Part shown: positions 29,006-38,231 of the stretch, one piece after another | Position numbering within the stretch: the stretch's first letter is position 1 | Layout: each line of letters starts with the position of its first letter | The notes under the pieces: generated by a model | Told to the model about the DNA's origin: nothing | The model's database searches: none | Seen by the model: only the letters and a program-made list of their open reading frames with translations | DNA from: Marinimicrobium agarilyticum DSM 16975 | Lineage (GTDB): Bacteria; Pseudomonadota; Gammaproteobacteria; Pseudomonadales; Cellvibrionaceae | Assembly: GCF_000423345.1 (NCBI RefSeq) | Contig: NZ_AUHU01000007.1 | Span: 186,001-250,000, forward strand | Direction: 5' to 3' | DNA length: 64,000 nucleotides | Made by a program: the position numbers and the translations under genes

Positions 29006-30709
29006 TCACTCCACCCGGTTGCGCTCTTCCAGGCGCGGCTCCGCCACGCTGACAAAGTGCCCCTGTTCATCCAGCCCGATGGCCTGGGTCGAGCCGTAAT
29101 CGCCCAGCTGGCGCAGTGAGTGCCCCTTCTCCTTCAGGGCTTCCCGGATGGGGTCAACCAGGGTTTTCTCCACGAACAGTTCATTCGGCCGCCACTGATG
29201 GTGTACCCGGGCCATGCGCATCGCGTCCTCAAGCCCCATCCCCAGATCGATATGGTTGATCAGTGTCTGAAGCACTTGGGTAATGATGGTCGGCCCCCCG
29301 GCCGCGCCCAGGGTCAGCACCGGCTTGCCCTCTCTTGTCAGCACCGTCGGGCTCATGCTCGACAGGGGTCGTTTGCCCGGCGCGATGCTGTTCGCCTCGG
29401 CCCCGATCAGTCCGTAGGCATTGGGCTCACCCGGTTGCGCGGAAAAGTCGTCCATCTGATTGTTCAGAACCACGCCAGTGCCCGGCACCACGACTTTGGA
29501 GCCGAAGTTAGTGTTTACCGTCGAGGTGATCGCCACCCAGTTGCCATCCTTGTCAGCGGTGGCGATGTGGGTCGTGTGTTTACCGAACAGCTCCTCTTGA
29601 GCCTTGGGCGGGGTGCTGTAGTCAGGCACGGTGGTGGTCTTTTCCAGGGAGAGGCGCGCACGCAGGGTCTGTGCATACGCCTCGCTGATCAACCCCTTTG
29701 GCACTTTCGCGAAGGCGGGATCGCCGAGCCAGTAGGCCCGGTCGGCGAAAGCCAGTTTCATCACTTCGGCCAGCAGATGGTAACGATTGGCCTCGGACAG
29801 CGCCGAGAGGTCATAGCCCTCGAGAATATTGAGCATCTGGGCCACATGAACACCCCCGGAGCTCGGAGGTGGAAAACCGTAAACGGAATAGCCTCGGTAC
29901 TCGCTGACCACCGGTCGGCGGCGAATTAATTCATAGTCGGCGAAGTCCTCACGGGTAATCAGACCACCGTTGTGTTCCATCCACTGGCCCACCGTCTGGG
30001 CGAATCCACCGCCATAAAAGTAAGACCCGCCTTTTTCGGCAATCGCCCGGTAGGTTTTGGCCAGATCCGGCTGCTTAAGCCGGTGGCCGACAGGCCAGGG
30101 CTGGCCCTGGGCGTCGAGAAAGATGGCCGCCGTTCCCGGATAGGCGCTCAGGTCCTCCGTATGCCGCTTCAGTCGACGGGCAAATATGCCGTCGATCGCG
30201 AAGCCGTTCTCCGCCAGGTCGGCGGCGGCGTTGAGATGCCGAGCCAGGCTGGCCTTCCCGCCCTTTTCCATCATGTAGTCGAGCGCCGCCACCGAACCGG
30301 GGATACCCACCGCCAAGGGCCCACGCTTACTCAACTCCGGTCGATACTCGCCCTCACGCACGTACATGTCCCGATGGGCGGCGGCAGGGGCCATTTCCCG
30401 GCCATCAATCGCCTCAACCCGCCCGTCTGACCAATGAACAACGGCAAACAGACCGCCACCGATACCGGAGTTATGGCCATCAACCACCCCCAGGGTAAGC
30501 GCCGCGGCGACCGCCGCATCCACGGCATTGCCCCCTGCGGCGTAGGCGTTCATGGCTGCCTCCGTCGCGCGCGGTTGCACCGTTGCGACCGCGCCGTAAC
30601 CATTGTCGGTCACCTCGGCGTACTCGCCCCCACGGGCAAGCGTCGCCGTCAGGCAAAGCACCATAAGCGCGGTGAACGACAAAAAAGCGGCGCGAGTACT
30701 GGTGACCAT
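29006..30709 (-). CDS. ggt: Gamma-glutamyltransferase
   Basis: GGT cleaves or transfers the gamma-glutamyl group of glutathione in the periplasm. The 567-residue precursor has a signal peptide (MVTSTRAAFLSFTALMVLCL) and an N-terminal domain with GYGAVATVQPRATEAAMNAY, AVDAAVAAALTLGVVDGHNS and SGIGGGLFAVVHW. Autoprocessing should occur at the Thr of the HTTHIA segment in GKHTTHIATADKDGNWVA, which becomes the catalytic nucleophile. PLSSMSPTVL and the GAAGGPTIITQVLQTLINH segment are also typical. It converges with dusC, 12 bases away. Confidence 0.95.
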   Translation of the reverse strand: MVTSTRAAFLSFTALMVLCLTATLARGGEYAEVTDNGYGAVATVQPRATEAAMNAYAAGGNAVDAAVAAALTLGVVDGHNSGIGGGLFAVVHWSDGRVEAIDGREMAPAAAHRDMYVREGEYRPELSKRGPLAVGIPGSVAALDYMMEKGGKASLARHLNAAADLAENGFAIDGIFARRLKRHTEDLSAYPGTAAIFLDAQGQPWPVGHRLKQPDLAKTYRAIAEKGGSYFYGGGFAQTVGQWMEHNGGLITREDFADYELIRRRPVVSEYRGYSVYGFPPPSSGGVHVAQMLNILEGYDLSALSEANRYHLLAEVMKLAFADRAYWLGDPAFAKVPKGLISEAYAQTLRARLSLEKTTTVPDYSTPPKAQEELFGKHTTHIATADKDGNWVAITSTVNTNFGSKVVVPGTGVVLNNQMDDFSAQPGEPNAYGLIGAEANSIAPGKRPLSSMSPTVLTREGKPVLTLGAAGGPTIITQVLQTLINHIDLGMGLEDAMRMARVHHQWRPNELFVEKTLVDPIREALKEKGHSLRQLGDYGSTQAIGLDEQGHFVSVAEPRLEERNRVE

Positions 30710-30798
30710 GGAGCGTCCTTTTAACAGGCGATGAGCGGTTATAGGGCGACCCGGGGCCGCCGATTCAAAGAGCCTAGCAGCTTTGCGGCCGTACCGAC

Positions 30799-30823
30799 AA
30801 AAAACCCCGCGAAAGCGGGGTTT
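30799..30823 (-). terminator. Terminator ahead of ggt
   Basis: Minus-strand stem AACCCCGC, TTTC loop, GCGGGGTT followed by six T. It lies nine bases past the stop of the candidate 36-residue ORF and about 90 bases before the ggt start, so it ends a transcript coming from upstream of ggt. Confidence 0.85.
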
Positions 30824-30831
30824 GGAGGACA

Positions 30832-30942
30832 TCAGAACCAGAAGCCGTCGGGGCGCCGCCCTTCAACCTCAAGACCGCCGGAGATTTTTCCACAGACCAC
30901 GACACGGTGATTGACCCAGCAAAACTGCAACAAGCGGCGCAT
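30832..30942 (-). CDS. Candidate 36-residue small protein
   Basis: I do not recognise this gene. On the minus strand an ATG at 30942 with AGGAG six bases upstream opens a frame of 36 codons. It begins MRRLLQFCWVNHRVVVCGK, continues with a Gly/Glu/Arg-rich stretch and ends DGFWF. There are two Cys and two Trp. A strong terminator follows the stop within ten bases and a terminator-like hairpin precedes the ribosome binding site. The tight packing between two hairpins argues that the ORF is real or that the whole unit is a regulatory RNA. No membrane segment is evident. Confidence 0.45.
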   Translation of the reverse strand: MRRLLQFCWVNHRVVVCGKISGGLEVEGRRPDGFWF

Positions 30943-30974
30943 AGACTTCTCCTACAATGGCTCTCCGAGGCAAT

Positions 30975-31033
30975 AAAAAACCCACTCGTCGTCGCTCTGT
31001 CGGAGGACAGAACGGCGCGCAAGTGGGTTTTAT
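30975..31033 (-). terminator. Long hairpin, likely GH9 terminator or attenuator
   Basis: AAACCCACT and AGTGGGTTT (outer arms) enclose a second stem TCTGTC/GACAGA with a 4-nt loop. On the minus strand it ends in a run of six T, so it can terminate the GH9 transcript, whose stop codon is 65 bases away. It also precedes the small ORF and could act as its attenuator. The plus-strand version shows GGAG in the inner loop. Confidence 0.6.
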
Positions 31034-31054
31034 TAGAATGCATTGATTAACGCC

Positions 31055-31060
31055 ATTATA
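31055..31060 (-). promoter_or_regulatory. Perfect -10 hexamer upstream of the small-ORF unit
   Basis: TATAAT occurs on the minus strand, 38 bases past the GH9 stop codon and about 115 bases ahead of the small ORF. The -35 region is weak (CTGGAA at 18 bases or TGGAAT at 17 bases), so promoter activity is only possible. Confidence 0.35.
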
Positions 31061-31097
31061 AGTAAACGCTTTAGCGAATTCCAGTCGATATAGCGTT

Positions 31098-32846
31098 CTA
31101 ATCTTCTCCGTACAGCACCTCTAATGCTCCAGACACATAGACAAGGGGCGCATTCCAGTTGATGGTGATTTCATTGGAGGCGTAGCTGCACCAGTGATCC
31201 AGATAGGACTTCGCGGGCTTGTCGGACGGATAGGGAATGGGACAATCCGACGCATCCTGCTGGCCACTATGAGGGCCTCCGGCCAAAAAGCCGGGAACCG
31301 GCGCGTCTATACCATCAGCTGCCGAGGGGCGGTGGTGAATGTTCTGCGGCGTATGGGCGCCATATCCCGTCACGTAGGAATAGCCGGTGGGGTTACGCCC
31401 CAGGACATAATCCACCAGGGACTGAGCCGCCCCCAGGTAACGCTCGTCGTCCGTCAGCCGATGGGCCGCAATCAGCATCATGGCGCTGTTCATGGCGACC
31501 CCGTTGCTACCCCAGACGAAGTCTTCGGCTCGCATGGGTACCCCGGCCGCGGAGGTTCGCCATTCGTTGTACAGCGCATCGCCCAGTGATCGGACCCGCT
31601 CGGCGACCAGCGTCTGAGCCGCTTCGGGCAAGGCGCCACGATGTTGTGCCAGAGAGAGCCAGGCAAGCCCCTGGGTGTCGGCCCAGTTTGGGACACTGAT
31701 CGTCACTACTTTCGGTTCCAGAGCCTCCCAGTACGCCGGCTTGCCCGTGGTCAAGTAGAGCTCCGCCGCCGCCCACGCAAACTCGTCACCAAACTCCTCG
31801 TCGCCATACTCTCCGGTGCGGATGTCCTCGGGATTACGGTAAACCACCTGGGGATTGGACCGCGCCCACTCCCAAGCTGCTTCTGCGGCTGCAAGAGAAA
31901 TCTCGGAGAAACCGGGAAACGTCGCTTCATAGTCGGCATAGACACGGCTGGCCGTCGCCATCACCGCCGCAAAATTGAGCGCGGCCGCGGTGCCCTTCTG
32001 CACGAAATAGCGCTGTGCCGTCGCGTTCTCTGGCATCACCTTGCCGGAAAAACGTTTGGTCGTCAGCTTATGATAGACACCGCCATCGTTGGGGTCCTGC
32101 ATGGTGAGCATCCAGCTCAAGTTCCACATGACCTCGTTGAGCAGGTCCGGGACCACATCCCCGCTCTCGGGAATATTAAGCTCGCGCCCCTGATAGTAGT
32201 CGGGGAAATGTTCGTAGGCCGCCAACAGGGTGTAGGTACTGATACCGGAATTCACGATGTACTTGTTGTAATCACCGGCATCGTACCAGCCGCGGGGCGA
32301 AGCAAGGGCCATGCCTTCCGGCCGTTCGGCACTTGCCGCGGAGCGGTGGATTTCCACCTGCTCGTCGGGGTGACCCAGAGCGCGCGCGTACACACCGGCA
32401 TGGGCTTCATCCAAAGCCGTGCTGGCCCGGTTGAAGTAATAGGCTTTGATGGCGGCGTCATTGAGGGAAGAGTACGCCCTGGCGGCAACCGGAAAGGGGT
32501 GAGAATCTGCCAGCCCGGGCACCCGCAACCGATAGTGGCCGGGTTGGGTCAGGTCCGAGAAGTCGGCGCGGCGCACCCACTCTCCGGAGTGAGGCCAGCG
32601 CTCGGCGGCACTCAGTGTACCGCGGTACACCGTACGCCCACCATTGTGCTCGACGAGCTCAAAGGTATCGCCAAAACCGGCGGGGACCGTAGCCTCCTTC
32701 ACCGCTTGAGGAGAGTACCCCAGCTGGTTGACCTGAATGCTCGCGGTCGGCCCATCGGCTTGCTCCCGAGACAGCTCGGACTGGCAGGCCACAAGACCGG
32801 AGAGTATCGCCAACAGGAGGATGGCGGGAAAACGGGGATTGGGCAT
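31098..32846 (-). CDS. GH9 endoglucanase lipoprotein
   Basis: This 582-residue protein has a lipoprotein signal (MPNPRFPAILLLAILSGLVAC) and should be cell-surface or periplasmic. Residues 35-120 form an N-terminal Ig-like (CelD_N) domain (IQVNQLGYSPQAVKEA). The (alpha/alpha)6 GH9 barrel follows, with the nucleophile region GWYDAGDYNKYIVNSG, the His signature YVTGYGAHTPQNIHHRPSA and the catalytic acid Glu in SYASNEITINWNAPL. The domain order matches theme D GH9 enzymes acting on cellulose or cello-oligosaccharides. It has no carbohydrate-binding module, in keeping with membrane-bound processing of oligosaccharides. Confidence 0.95.
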   Translation of the reverse strand: MPNPRFPAILLLAILSGLVACQSELSREQADGPTASIQVNQLGYSPQAVKEATVPAGFGDTFELVEHNGGRTVYRGTLSAAERWPHSGEWVRRADFSDLTQPGHYRLRVPGLADSHPFPVAARAYSSLNDAAIKAYYFNRASTALDEAHAGVYARALGHPDEQVEIHRSAASAERPEGMALASPRGWYDAGDYNKYIVNSGISTYTLLAAYEHFPDYYQGRELNIPESGDVVPDLLNEVMWNLSWMLTMQDPNDGGVYHKLTTKRFSGKVMPENATAQRYFVQKGTAAALNFAAVMATASRVYADYEATFPGFSEISLAAAEAAWEWARSNPQVVYRNPEDIRTGEYGDEEFGDEFAWAAAELYLTTGKPAYWEALEPKVVTISVPNWADTQGLAWLSLAQHRGALPEAAQTLVAERVRSLGDALYNEWRTSAAGVPMRAEDFVWGSNGVAMNSAMMLIAAHRLTDDERYLGAAQSLVDYVLGRNPTGYSYVTGYGAHTPQNIHHRPSAADGIDAPVPGFLAGGPHSGQQDASDCPIPYPSDKPAKSYLDHWCSYASNEITINWNAPLVYVSGALEVLYGED

Positions 32847-32966
32847 AAAGCACCTCTGGATTCTTTTGGTTATGGTATTGACCGTCGTTTGAGCCGACCC
32901 CGTTATGGTGCGGCCGACTCTATGCCGGAAAAGAATACCGTAAGCCGAAGTCTCCGTCAGGCGCCT

Positions 32967-33677
32967 TTACAGACTTAACACTTTTTTTACGAAAGGGATG
33001 GTGAGTTTGCGCTGCTCCGCCAGCGAGGCGTGATCGAGCCGCTGCAGGTAGCAGAAAAGCTCATTCATATCTCTCGGCACCCGCTGCAAGATGTAGTGGG
33101 CCACCTCTTCATTGAGCTCCAGACCGCGGGCCCGGGCGCGGTGGCGCAAGGCGAGCTGCTTTTCATCATCACTTAGCGGGTGCACCTGACAGGTCATCCC
33201 CCACTGCAGCCGCGAATGCAGGTCCGGCAATTCGATGGGCAACTCCCGAGGCCCCTGGACTGCGGCGGCCAGCAACCGCCCCCCGGCATCGCGCATCCGG
33301 TTGAACAGGTGAAACAGGGCCTCCTCCCAATCCGGCTTGCCGGCGATCGCCTCCAGCCCGTCCAGGCAAAGGTAGTCCAGTTGATCGAGCCCCTCCAGCA
33401 ACGCCTCCGGGGCAAAACCCACCACCTCCCTCAGTGGCAGATATTGAATGGCCTGCCCCGCATCCTGGGCGCGATGGCCCGCGGCCTGCAACAGGTGGGT
33501 CAAGCCCACCCCTGAGCGGCCCCACACGTAAATGAACCACTCTCCCCGGCCTTCGGCCTGTGCTTTGAGCAGTTCTAGGGTGGCCGCATTCGATGAGCCC
33601 TCGGGCGCATAGAAGTTGTCGAAGGTCGCGTCGTCATTGAGGCTGACGCCGAGAGACAGTTGCTGAGGGTTGGCCAT
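32967..33677 (-). CDS. hda: DnaA regulatory inactivator Hda
   Basis: Hda works with the DNA-loaded sliding clamp to stimulate hydrolysis of ATP bound to DnaA, preventing re-initiation. The 236-residue protein has a clamp-binding motif near its N-terminus (PQQLSLGVSL), the DnaA-like AAA+ core (FIYVWGRSGVGLTHLLQAA with a degenerate P-loop lacking the usual Lys, as in E. coli Hda), LDYLCLDGLEAI as Walker B, and a sensor-2-like C-terminus (VPRDMNELFCYLQRLDHAS). The ATG at 33677 matches the family start. It lies downstream of DUF2066 on the same strand. Confidence 0.95.
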   Translation of the reverse strand: MANPQQLSLGVSLNDDATFDNFYAPEGSSNAATLELLKAQAEGRGEWFIYVWGRSGVGLTHLLQAAGHRAQDAGQAIQYLPLREVVGFAPEALLEGLDQLDYLCLDGLEAIAGKPDWEEALFHLFNRMRDAGGRLLAAAVQGPRELPIELPDLHSRLQWGMTCQVHPLSDDEKQLALRHRARARGLELNEEVAHYILQRVPRDMNELFCYLQRLDHASLAEQRKLTIPFVKKVLSL

Positions 33678-33702
33678 GCCTTGGGCGACTCCTTGGTGGA
33701 AC

Positions 33703-34905
33703 TTACTGCCAAGTGTAACCCAGAGGGTTCGCCAAGGTCCCCTCGGGTTCAAACCGATTGCCGGAAAGGCTGATCCGGTCACTCTGTCTCGACGGCACCA
33801 ATTGGCGGTCTCGCTCGAGAGTATCGAGCAGTTGCGACCGATCGCCTTCGGCAATCAATCGCAGAGTCAAAACGCCGGGGCGCAGGGTGACCAGTTCGGC
33901 ACGGCGAACCATGGCCAGCTCTTCCAGATAACGCTCCACCGCCTTGTAATCTCCAAAGCCATCCACGCCGCCGACCTGGAGTACTACCGCTCCGGGGCCT
34001 TCTTCGCGAGGCACGATCGCGTATAGCCCGGCAAAATGGTTCGCGGTCTCATCAATCGCCTGAGACAGCAGCGCCTCGACGGAGTCGGCCCGCACGTAAA
34101 ACGTGGGATTGCCGAGAGGATGGTACAACTGCCAATCCGACCGCCATTGCCCGCCGGAGGTCTCGCTGTACCGGCCTACCAGAATCGCCTCGGCATCGTA
34201 GCGCTGCGACGCTTTGCGGATAGCCGATTCATCCAACTCCCAGAGCTGCCGTGCCGGCAGGGCCAGACGGTCCTCCAGATCATCCAGCGGTAGCACGAGC
34301 GGCAGCCCTCGAACACGCGCCCTGGCGCGCAGTTGCTCGCGCCGTTCGGCGTCGGACACCCGGCTGAGCTCGCCCCGCTCCCGCGCAACCATCCAGACCA
34401 GCACCCCCGGGCGGTTCGCCGGCCAGAATGACAGACTGGCCGAGCGCAGCAACCGCTCCAGCTCAACCGAGGAGAATTTCATCACCAGGCGGCTGGCGGG
34501 ACGAGACTCACCGTCGACCTCGATGGTCTCACCCGTGGAGACGTAGTTGAACTCGTAAATGAAATCCTCCGCCCGGGTCAGCGCTTCCTGCACCTGTTGA
34601 TGCTCCCGGGCCTGGGGGTCGCCGGTCACCCTGACCACCAGGTCGGCCAACCCCTCGCGCGCGGCGCGCTGGCGCTCTGCGCCCGACTGGGAGGTGACCA
34701 GCACCTCCGCCGTGTACAAATCCACCACCTGTTCGGCGCGGACCGCGGTGGCCAGGACCACCCCCGCCAGAATCACGCCGAGGGACCGGACACTTGCCGT
34801 TGCTACTGCCAATGCTCGCCTCAAGGTATTGCCTCTGTCGTTGTTCGCAAACGTTGTTCGCTGATTCGCACCCGCTGACCCAAGGTGGCGGCGAAAAAGC
34901 CGCAT
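33703..34905 (-). CDS. DUF2066 family exported protein
   Basis: This 400-residue protein has an N-terminal hydrophobic signal (SLGVILAGVVLATAVRA, cleavage before EQVVDLYTAEVLV). The mature part has repeated alpha-beta segments such as QRAAREGLADLVVRVTGDPQ and the RYDAEAILVGRYSETSGGQW region typical of DUF2066 proteins. Their function is unknown. The start is uncertain: the ATG at 34905 gives a 40-residue leader before the hydrophobic core, while a TTG further in, with GAGG six bases upstream, would give a normal-length signal peptide. It is divergent from purM and directly upstream of hda, a layout also seen in pseudomonads. Confidence 0.82.
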   Translation of the reverse strand: MRLFRRHLGSAGANQRTTFANNDRGNTLRRALAVATASVRSLGVILAGVVLATAVRAEQVVDLYTAEVLVTSQSGAERQRAAREGLADLVVRVTGDPQAREHQQVQEALTRAEDFIYEFNYVSTGETIEVDGESRPASRLVMKFSSVELERLLRSASLSFWPANRPGVLVWMVARERGELSRVSDAERREQLRARARVRGLPLVLPLDDLEDRLALPARQLWELDESAIRKASQRYDAEAILVGRYSETSGGQWRSDWQLYHPLGNPTFYVRADSVEALLSQAIDETANHFAGLYAIVPREEGPGAVVLQVGGVDGFGDYKAVERYLEELAMVRRAELVTLRPGVLTLRLIAEGDRSQLLDTLERDRQLVPSRQSDRISLSGNRFEPEGTLANPLGYTWQ

Positions 34906-35065
34906 TGTAGCAGGCTGTGGAATTGGCGAAAGGTTCCCGCTCACCCCGAAACAGGGACTCGCTCGCATTTCGACCATAAACTGATAGAATACGCGGCCAT
35001 CGAATTCACTCAATCCCGTCCAGAGCGGCAGCCCGCTGCCGTCATTCCGAGAGCACAGCCCATTC

Positions 35066-36124
35066 ATGACTGAAAAACACCCGCAACCGTCTCTGAGTTA
35101 CAAAGATGCCGGCGTCGATATCGACGCGGGGGAAGCCCTGGTCGACCGTATCAAAGGCGTGGCCAAACGGACCAGCCGCCCCGAAGTCCTCGGTGGACTG
35201 GGCGGCTTCGGCGCTCTGTGCGAGCTGCCCAAGGGCTACCGCGAGCCGGTGCTGGTTTCCGGTACCGACGGCGTAGGCACCAAGCTACGCCTGGCCATGA
35301 ACCTCAAACGTCACGACACCATCGGCATCGACCTGGTGGCCATGTGTGTCAACGACCTGGTCGTGGCGGGCGCCGAGCCTCTGTTTTTCCTGGACTACTA
35401 TGCCACCGGCAAACTCAACGTGGATGTCGCGGCGGACGTGGTCACCGGCATCGGCACCGGTTGCGAGCAGGCCGGCTGCGCCCTCGTTGGCGGAGAAACT
35501 GCCGAAATGCCCGGCATGTATGAGGGTGAGGATTACGACCTGGCCGGTTTCTGTGTCGGCGTGGTGGAAAAGTCCGAAATCATTGACGGCAAGAAAGTCG
35601 CCGCCGGCGACCGATTGATCGCTCTGGCTTCCAGCGGGCCGCACTCCAACGGCTATTCGCTGATTCGCAAAATCATCGACGTCAGCGACGCCAACCTGGA
35701 CCAGGACTGCGACGGCCAGCCCCTGAGCGATGCTTTGATGGCTCCCACCCGAATTTACGTCAAACCGCTGCTGGAACTGATCCGCTCGGTGGAGGTGCAC
35801 GCGCTTTCGCATATTACCGGCGGCGGCCTGCTGGAAAACATTCCCCGCGTACTGCCGGAACAGTGCAAGGCGGTCATTGATACTCAAAGCTGGAAGATGC
35901 CCGCCGTCTTCGGCTGGCTGCAACAGGCCGGGGGCGTCGCTTCCCGGGAAATGTACCGCACCTTCAACTGCGGTGTGGGCATGGTGATTGCGGTGCCCGC
36001 CGAGCGCGAGGCCGACGCTCTGGAACTGCTGCAGCGGGCTGGCGAGCAGGCCTTCACCATCGGCCACATTGCCGCGAGAGAGGGCGATGAGGAACAGGTC
36101 GAGCTGCAGGGGGTGAGGGCTTGA
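35066..36124 (+). CDS. purM: Phosphoribosylformylglycinamidine cyclo-ligase
   Basis: PurM forms aminoimidazole ribonucleotide with ATP in purine synthesis. The 352-residue protein starts [20 protein letters not shown], followed by [23 protein letters not shown]-binding signatures [13 protein letters not shown] (about residues 68-80), [20 protein letters not shown] and [20 protein letters not shown] are all present, as is [16 protein letters not shown]. It leads purM-purN; the stop codon overlaps the purN TTG start by two bases. A TAGAAT -10 hexamer lies at 34984-34989, about 75 bases ahead of the ATG, with a weak -35. Confidence 0.98.
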   Translation: MTEKHPQPSLSYKDAGVDIDAGEALVDRIKGVAKRTSRPEVLGGLGGFGALCELPKGYREPVLVSGTDGVGTKLRLAMNLKRHDTIGIDLVAMCVNDLVVAGAEPLFFLDYYATGKLNVDVAADVVTGIGTGCEQAGCALVGGETAEMPGMYEGEDYDLAGFCVGVVEKSEIIDGKKVAAGDRLIALASSGPHSNGYSLIRKIIDVSDANLDQDCDGQPLSDALMAPTRIYVKPLLELIRSVEVHALSHITGGGLLENIPRVLPEQCKAVIDTQSWKMPAVFGWLQQAGGVASREMYRTFNCGVGMVIAVPAEREADALELLQRAGEQAFTIGHIAAREGDEEQVELQGVRA

Positions 36125-36786
36125 GTCCGACCCACCCACTGCGAGTTGTCGTTCTGATCAGTGGCAGCGGCTCCAACCTCCAGGCGCTGATTGACGGCCA
36201 GAAACGAGGCGAACTCCCGATTGAGATCGTGGCCGTGATCAGCAACCGGGCTGCTGTACGCGGGCTCTTGCGAGCCGAGCACGCGGGCATCCCCGCCCTG
36301 GTCCTGGACCACACCCGATACGAGTCGCGGGAGGATTTCGACAAGGCGCTTCAGGCACAAATCGACGAATTCCGCCCGGAATTGGTGGTACTCGCTGGCT
36401 TTATGCGGATTCTGACCAGCGATTTTGCCAGCCACTACGAAGGGAGAATGCTCAACATCCACCCTTCGCTGCTGCCAAAATACCAAGGATTGCACACCCA
36501 TCAACGGGCACTGGAGGCGGGCGAAACCGAACATGGTGTCACCGTGCACTTCGTGACACCCGAGCTCGACGGCGGGCCCCCGGTGATTCAGGCGCGCGTC
36601 CCTGTGCTTGAAAACGATGACGCCGAAACCCTGGCCGCCCGCGTCCAGCAGCAGGAACACGTCATTTATCCCTTGGCGGTCGAGTGGTTTGCCCGCGGTC
36701 GCCTGCGAATGAAATCGGGAAAAGCCTTACTGGATAACGAACCTTTAGGGCCTCAAGGGTATCTAACAGGTACCGCTCAGCCCTGA
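36121..36786 (+). CDS. purN: Phosphoribosylglycinamide formyltransferase PurN
   Basis: PurN formylates GAR with 10-formyl-tetrahydrofolate. The 221-residue protein contains [18 protein letters not shown] near its start, [14 protein letters not shown], the [16 protein letters not shown] active-site segment with Asn-His and the conserved [20 protein letters not shown]. The only plausible start is TTG at 36121, overlapping the purM stop, because no ATG or GTG lies ahead of the SGSGSN motif. The overlap suggests coupled translation with purM. Confidence 0.95.
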   Translation: MSPTHPLRVVVLISGSGSNLQALIDGQKRGELPIEIVAVISNRAAVRGLLRAEHAGIPALVLDHTRYESREDFDKALQAQIDEFRPELVVLAGFMRILTSDFASHYEGRMLNIHPSLLPKYQGLHTHQRALEAGETEHGVTVHFVTPELDGGPPVIQARVPVLENDDAETLAARVQQQEHVIYPLAVEWFARGRLRMKSGKALLDNEPLGPQGYLTGTAQP

Positions 36787-36809
36787 TTTCGATGCCAAGG
36801 AGCCGTTTT

Positions 36810-37523
36810 ATGCCCCTGAAATACCTTTTGACCAGTGCCGCTCTCGCCCTGAGCGTCGCGTTCGCTCCGGCCCTGAAGGCGGAGATGCCCCACACCTTCA
36901 AGAACGAATACTCCACCCGTATTTTCGGCATCAAAGTGACCGTGACCCACGAGCTTTCCGATCTGAAAAAGGGCGGGCAGCAGCTGCGATTCGAGGCCGA
37001 CTCCTGGATTGGCAACATCGAGGAAATTTCCCGATTTCGCTGGAAGGACGGCGTGGTGCTGCCCCAGAAGTACTTCTACAAACGCCGGGGTCTGGGCCGC
37101 GATCGGGATGCCGAGCTGACCTTCAACTGGGACACCCAGAGGGTCATCAATGACGTTCAAGGCAAGAGCTGGAGCATGGACATTCACGAAAACGTACAGG
37201 ACAAGCTGAGCTACCAGATCCAGCTTCAGAAAGACATGATTGCCGGCAAGGAGAATCTCGTGTACCCCATCGCCGACGGTGGGGAAATGAAGGTTTACCG
37301 ATTTGAAATAGTCGCCGAAGAGCGGTTGAATACACCGCTGGGGCCGGTCGATACCGTCAAGGTCAAACGCAGCCGGGACGACGACGACCGGGCGACTTAC
37401 GCCTGGCTGGCCCCCAAGTGGGACTACCTGCTGGTGCGTCTGGAGCAACGAGAGGACGGCGACTCTCACACCATCAATATTGATAAGGCGCAGATCAACG
37501 GGGAAACTATTGAGGCGTTTTGA
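36810..37523 (+). CDS. DUF3108 family exported protein
   Basis: This 237-residue protein has a signal peptide (MPLKYLLTSAALALSVAFA, cleavage near ALKAEMPHTFKNEYS). The mature protein is rich in beta strands (TRIFGIKVTVTHELSDL, FRWKDGVVLPQKYFYKRRG) and fits the DUF3108 family, thought to be periplasmic or envelope proteins of unknown function. The ATG has AAGGAG seven bases upstream; an earlier in-frame start does not. It lies 23 bases behind purN and may be part of that operon, a linkage conserved in pseudomonads. Confidence 0.85.
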   Translation: MPLKYLLTSAALALSVAFAPALKAEMPHTFKNEYSTRIFGIKVTVTHELSDLKKGGQQLRFEADSWIGNIEEISRFRWKDGVVLPQKYFYKRRGLGRDRDAELTFNWDTQRVINDVQGKSWSMDIHENVQDKLSYQIQLQKDMIAGKENLVYPIADGGEMKVYRFEIVAEERLNTPLGPVDTVKVKRSRDDDDRATYAWLAPKWDYLLVRLEQREDGDSHTINIDKAQINGETIEAF

Positions 37524-37628
37524 GAGCCGATTCAAGGTGACATTGGGACCAAAAGGTTGTAATTCCATGCCATTGCCCCCACCCACCTAAAACGACTTTA
37601 CATTCACCCAAAACCAATAGGTTATTTT

Positions 37629-38114
37629 ATGAGCATTTCTAACAACAGCGTCGTCAGCTTTCACTACACTCTGACTGACAGCGACGGCAAACAGCTGGAC
37701 CAGTCCACCGACGAGCGTGGTCCGCTGACCTACCTGCACGGCGCTGGCAACATCATCCCCGGCCTTGAGAAGCAGTTGGAAGGCAAAGCGGTGGGTGACA
37801 AGCTGACCGCCGAGGTCCCCGCTGCCGAAGCCTATGGTGAGCGCAGCGACAACCTGATCCAGGAGCTGCCCGCCAATATGTTCACCGGCGTGGAGAAGGT
37901 AGAAGAAGGGATGGAATTTCAGGCGCAAACCGAACAAGGCACCCAGATTGTGCGGGTTGCCAAGGTGGACGGCGATACCGTCACCATCGACGCCAACCAC
38001 CCGCTCGCGGGTGTGGACCTGAACTTTGACGTGGAAGTCACCGAGGTGCGCGACGCCACCGAGGAAGAGGTCTCCCACGGCCATGTACACGGTCCCGAAG
38101 GCCACGAGCACTAA
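37629..38114 (+). CDS. slyD: FKBP-type peptidyl-prolyl isomerase SlyD
   Basis: SlyD combines a prolyl isomerase FKBP domain with a chaperone insert-in-flap domain and a metal-binding tail. The 161-residue protein begins MSISNNSVVSFHYTLTDSDG and has GPLTYLHGAGNIIPGLEKQL, the insert region around AEAYGERSDNLIQELP and NHPLAGVDLNFDVEVTEVRD. The C-terminus has a short His-rich tail (SHGHVHGPEGHEH), smaller than in E. coli SlyD but able to bind nickel in principle. It ends at a strong bidirectional terminator shared with the M15 peptidase gene. Confidence 0.95.
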   Translation: MSISNNSVVSFHYTLTDSDGKQLDQSTDERGPLTYLHGAGNIIPGLEKQLEGKAVGDKLTAEVPAAEAYGERSDNLIQELPANMFTGVEKVEEGMEFQAQTEQGTQIVRVAKVDGDTVTIDANHPLAGVDLNFDVEVTEVRDATEEEVSHGHVHGPEGHEH

Positions 38115-38150
38115 GTAATGCGCTGCACGGGTACCTTGTGAGGTGCCTGG

Positions 38151-38190
38151 AAAAAAGCCCCGATTCGTCGCACGAATCGGGGCTTTTTTT
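38151..38190. terminator. Bidirectional terminator between slyD and the M15 peptidase gene
   Basis: A perfect 17-bp inverted repeat (AAAAGCCCCGATTCGT paired with its complement) has A-runs on the left and a seven-T run on the right, so it can end transcripts from both convergent genes. Confidence 0.92.
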
Positions 38191-38231
38191 GTGGGTGGTA
38201 ACCAAAGGGCCAGGGACCTGTTAACCGACCA

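Noticed and set aside
31061..31074. LacI-like half-palindrome (AGTAAACGCTTTAG) downstream of the GH9 gene
   Set aside because: It lies after the gene, not in a promoter, and is not perfectly symmetric.
34840..34863. PurR-like sequence near purM (TCGCAAACGTTGTTCG)
   Set aside because: It matches only seven of eleven defined consensus positions, lies in the DUF2066 coding region about 200 bases from purM, and is explained by a 9-bp direct repeat.
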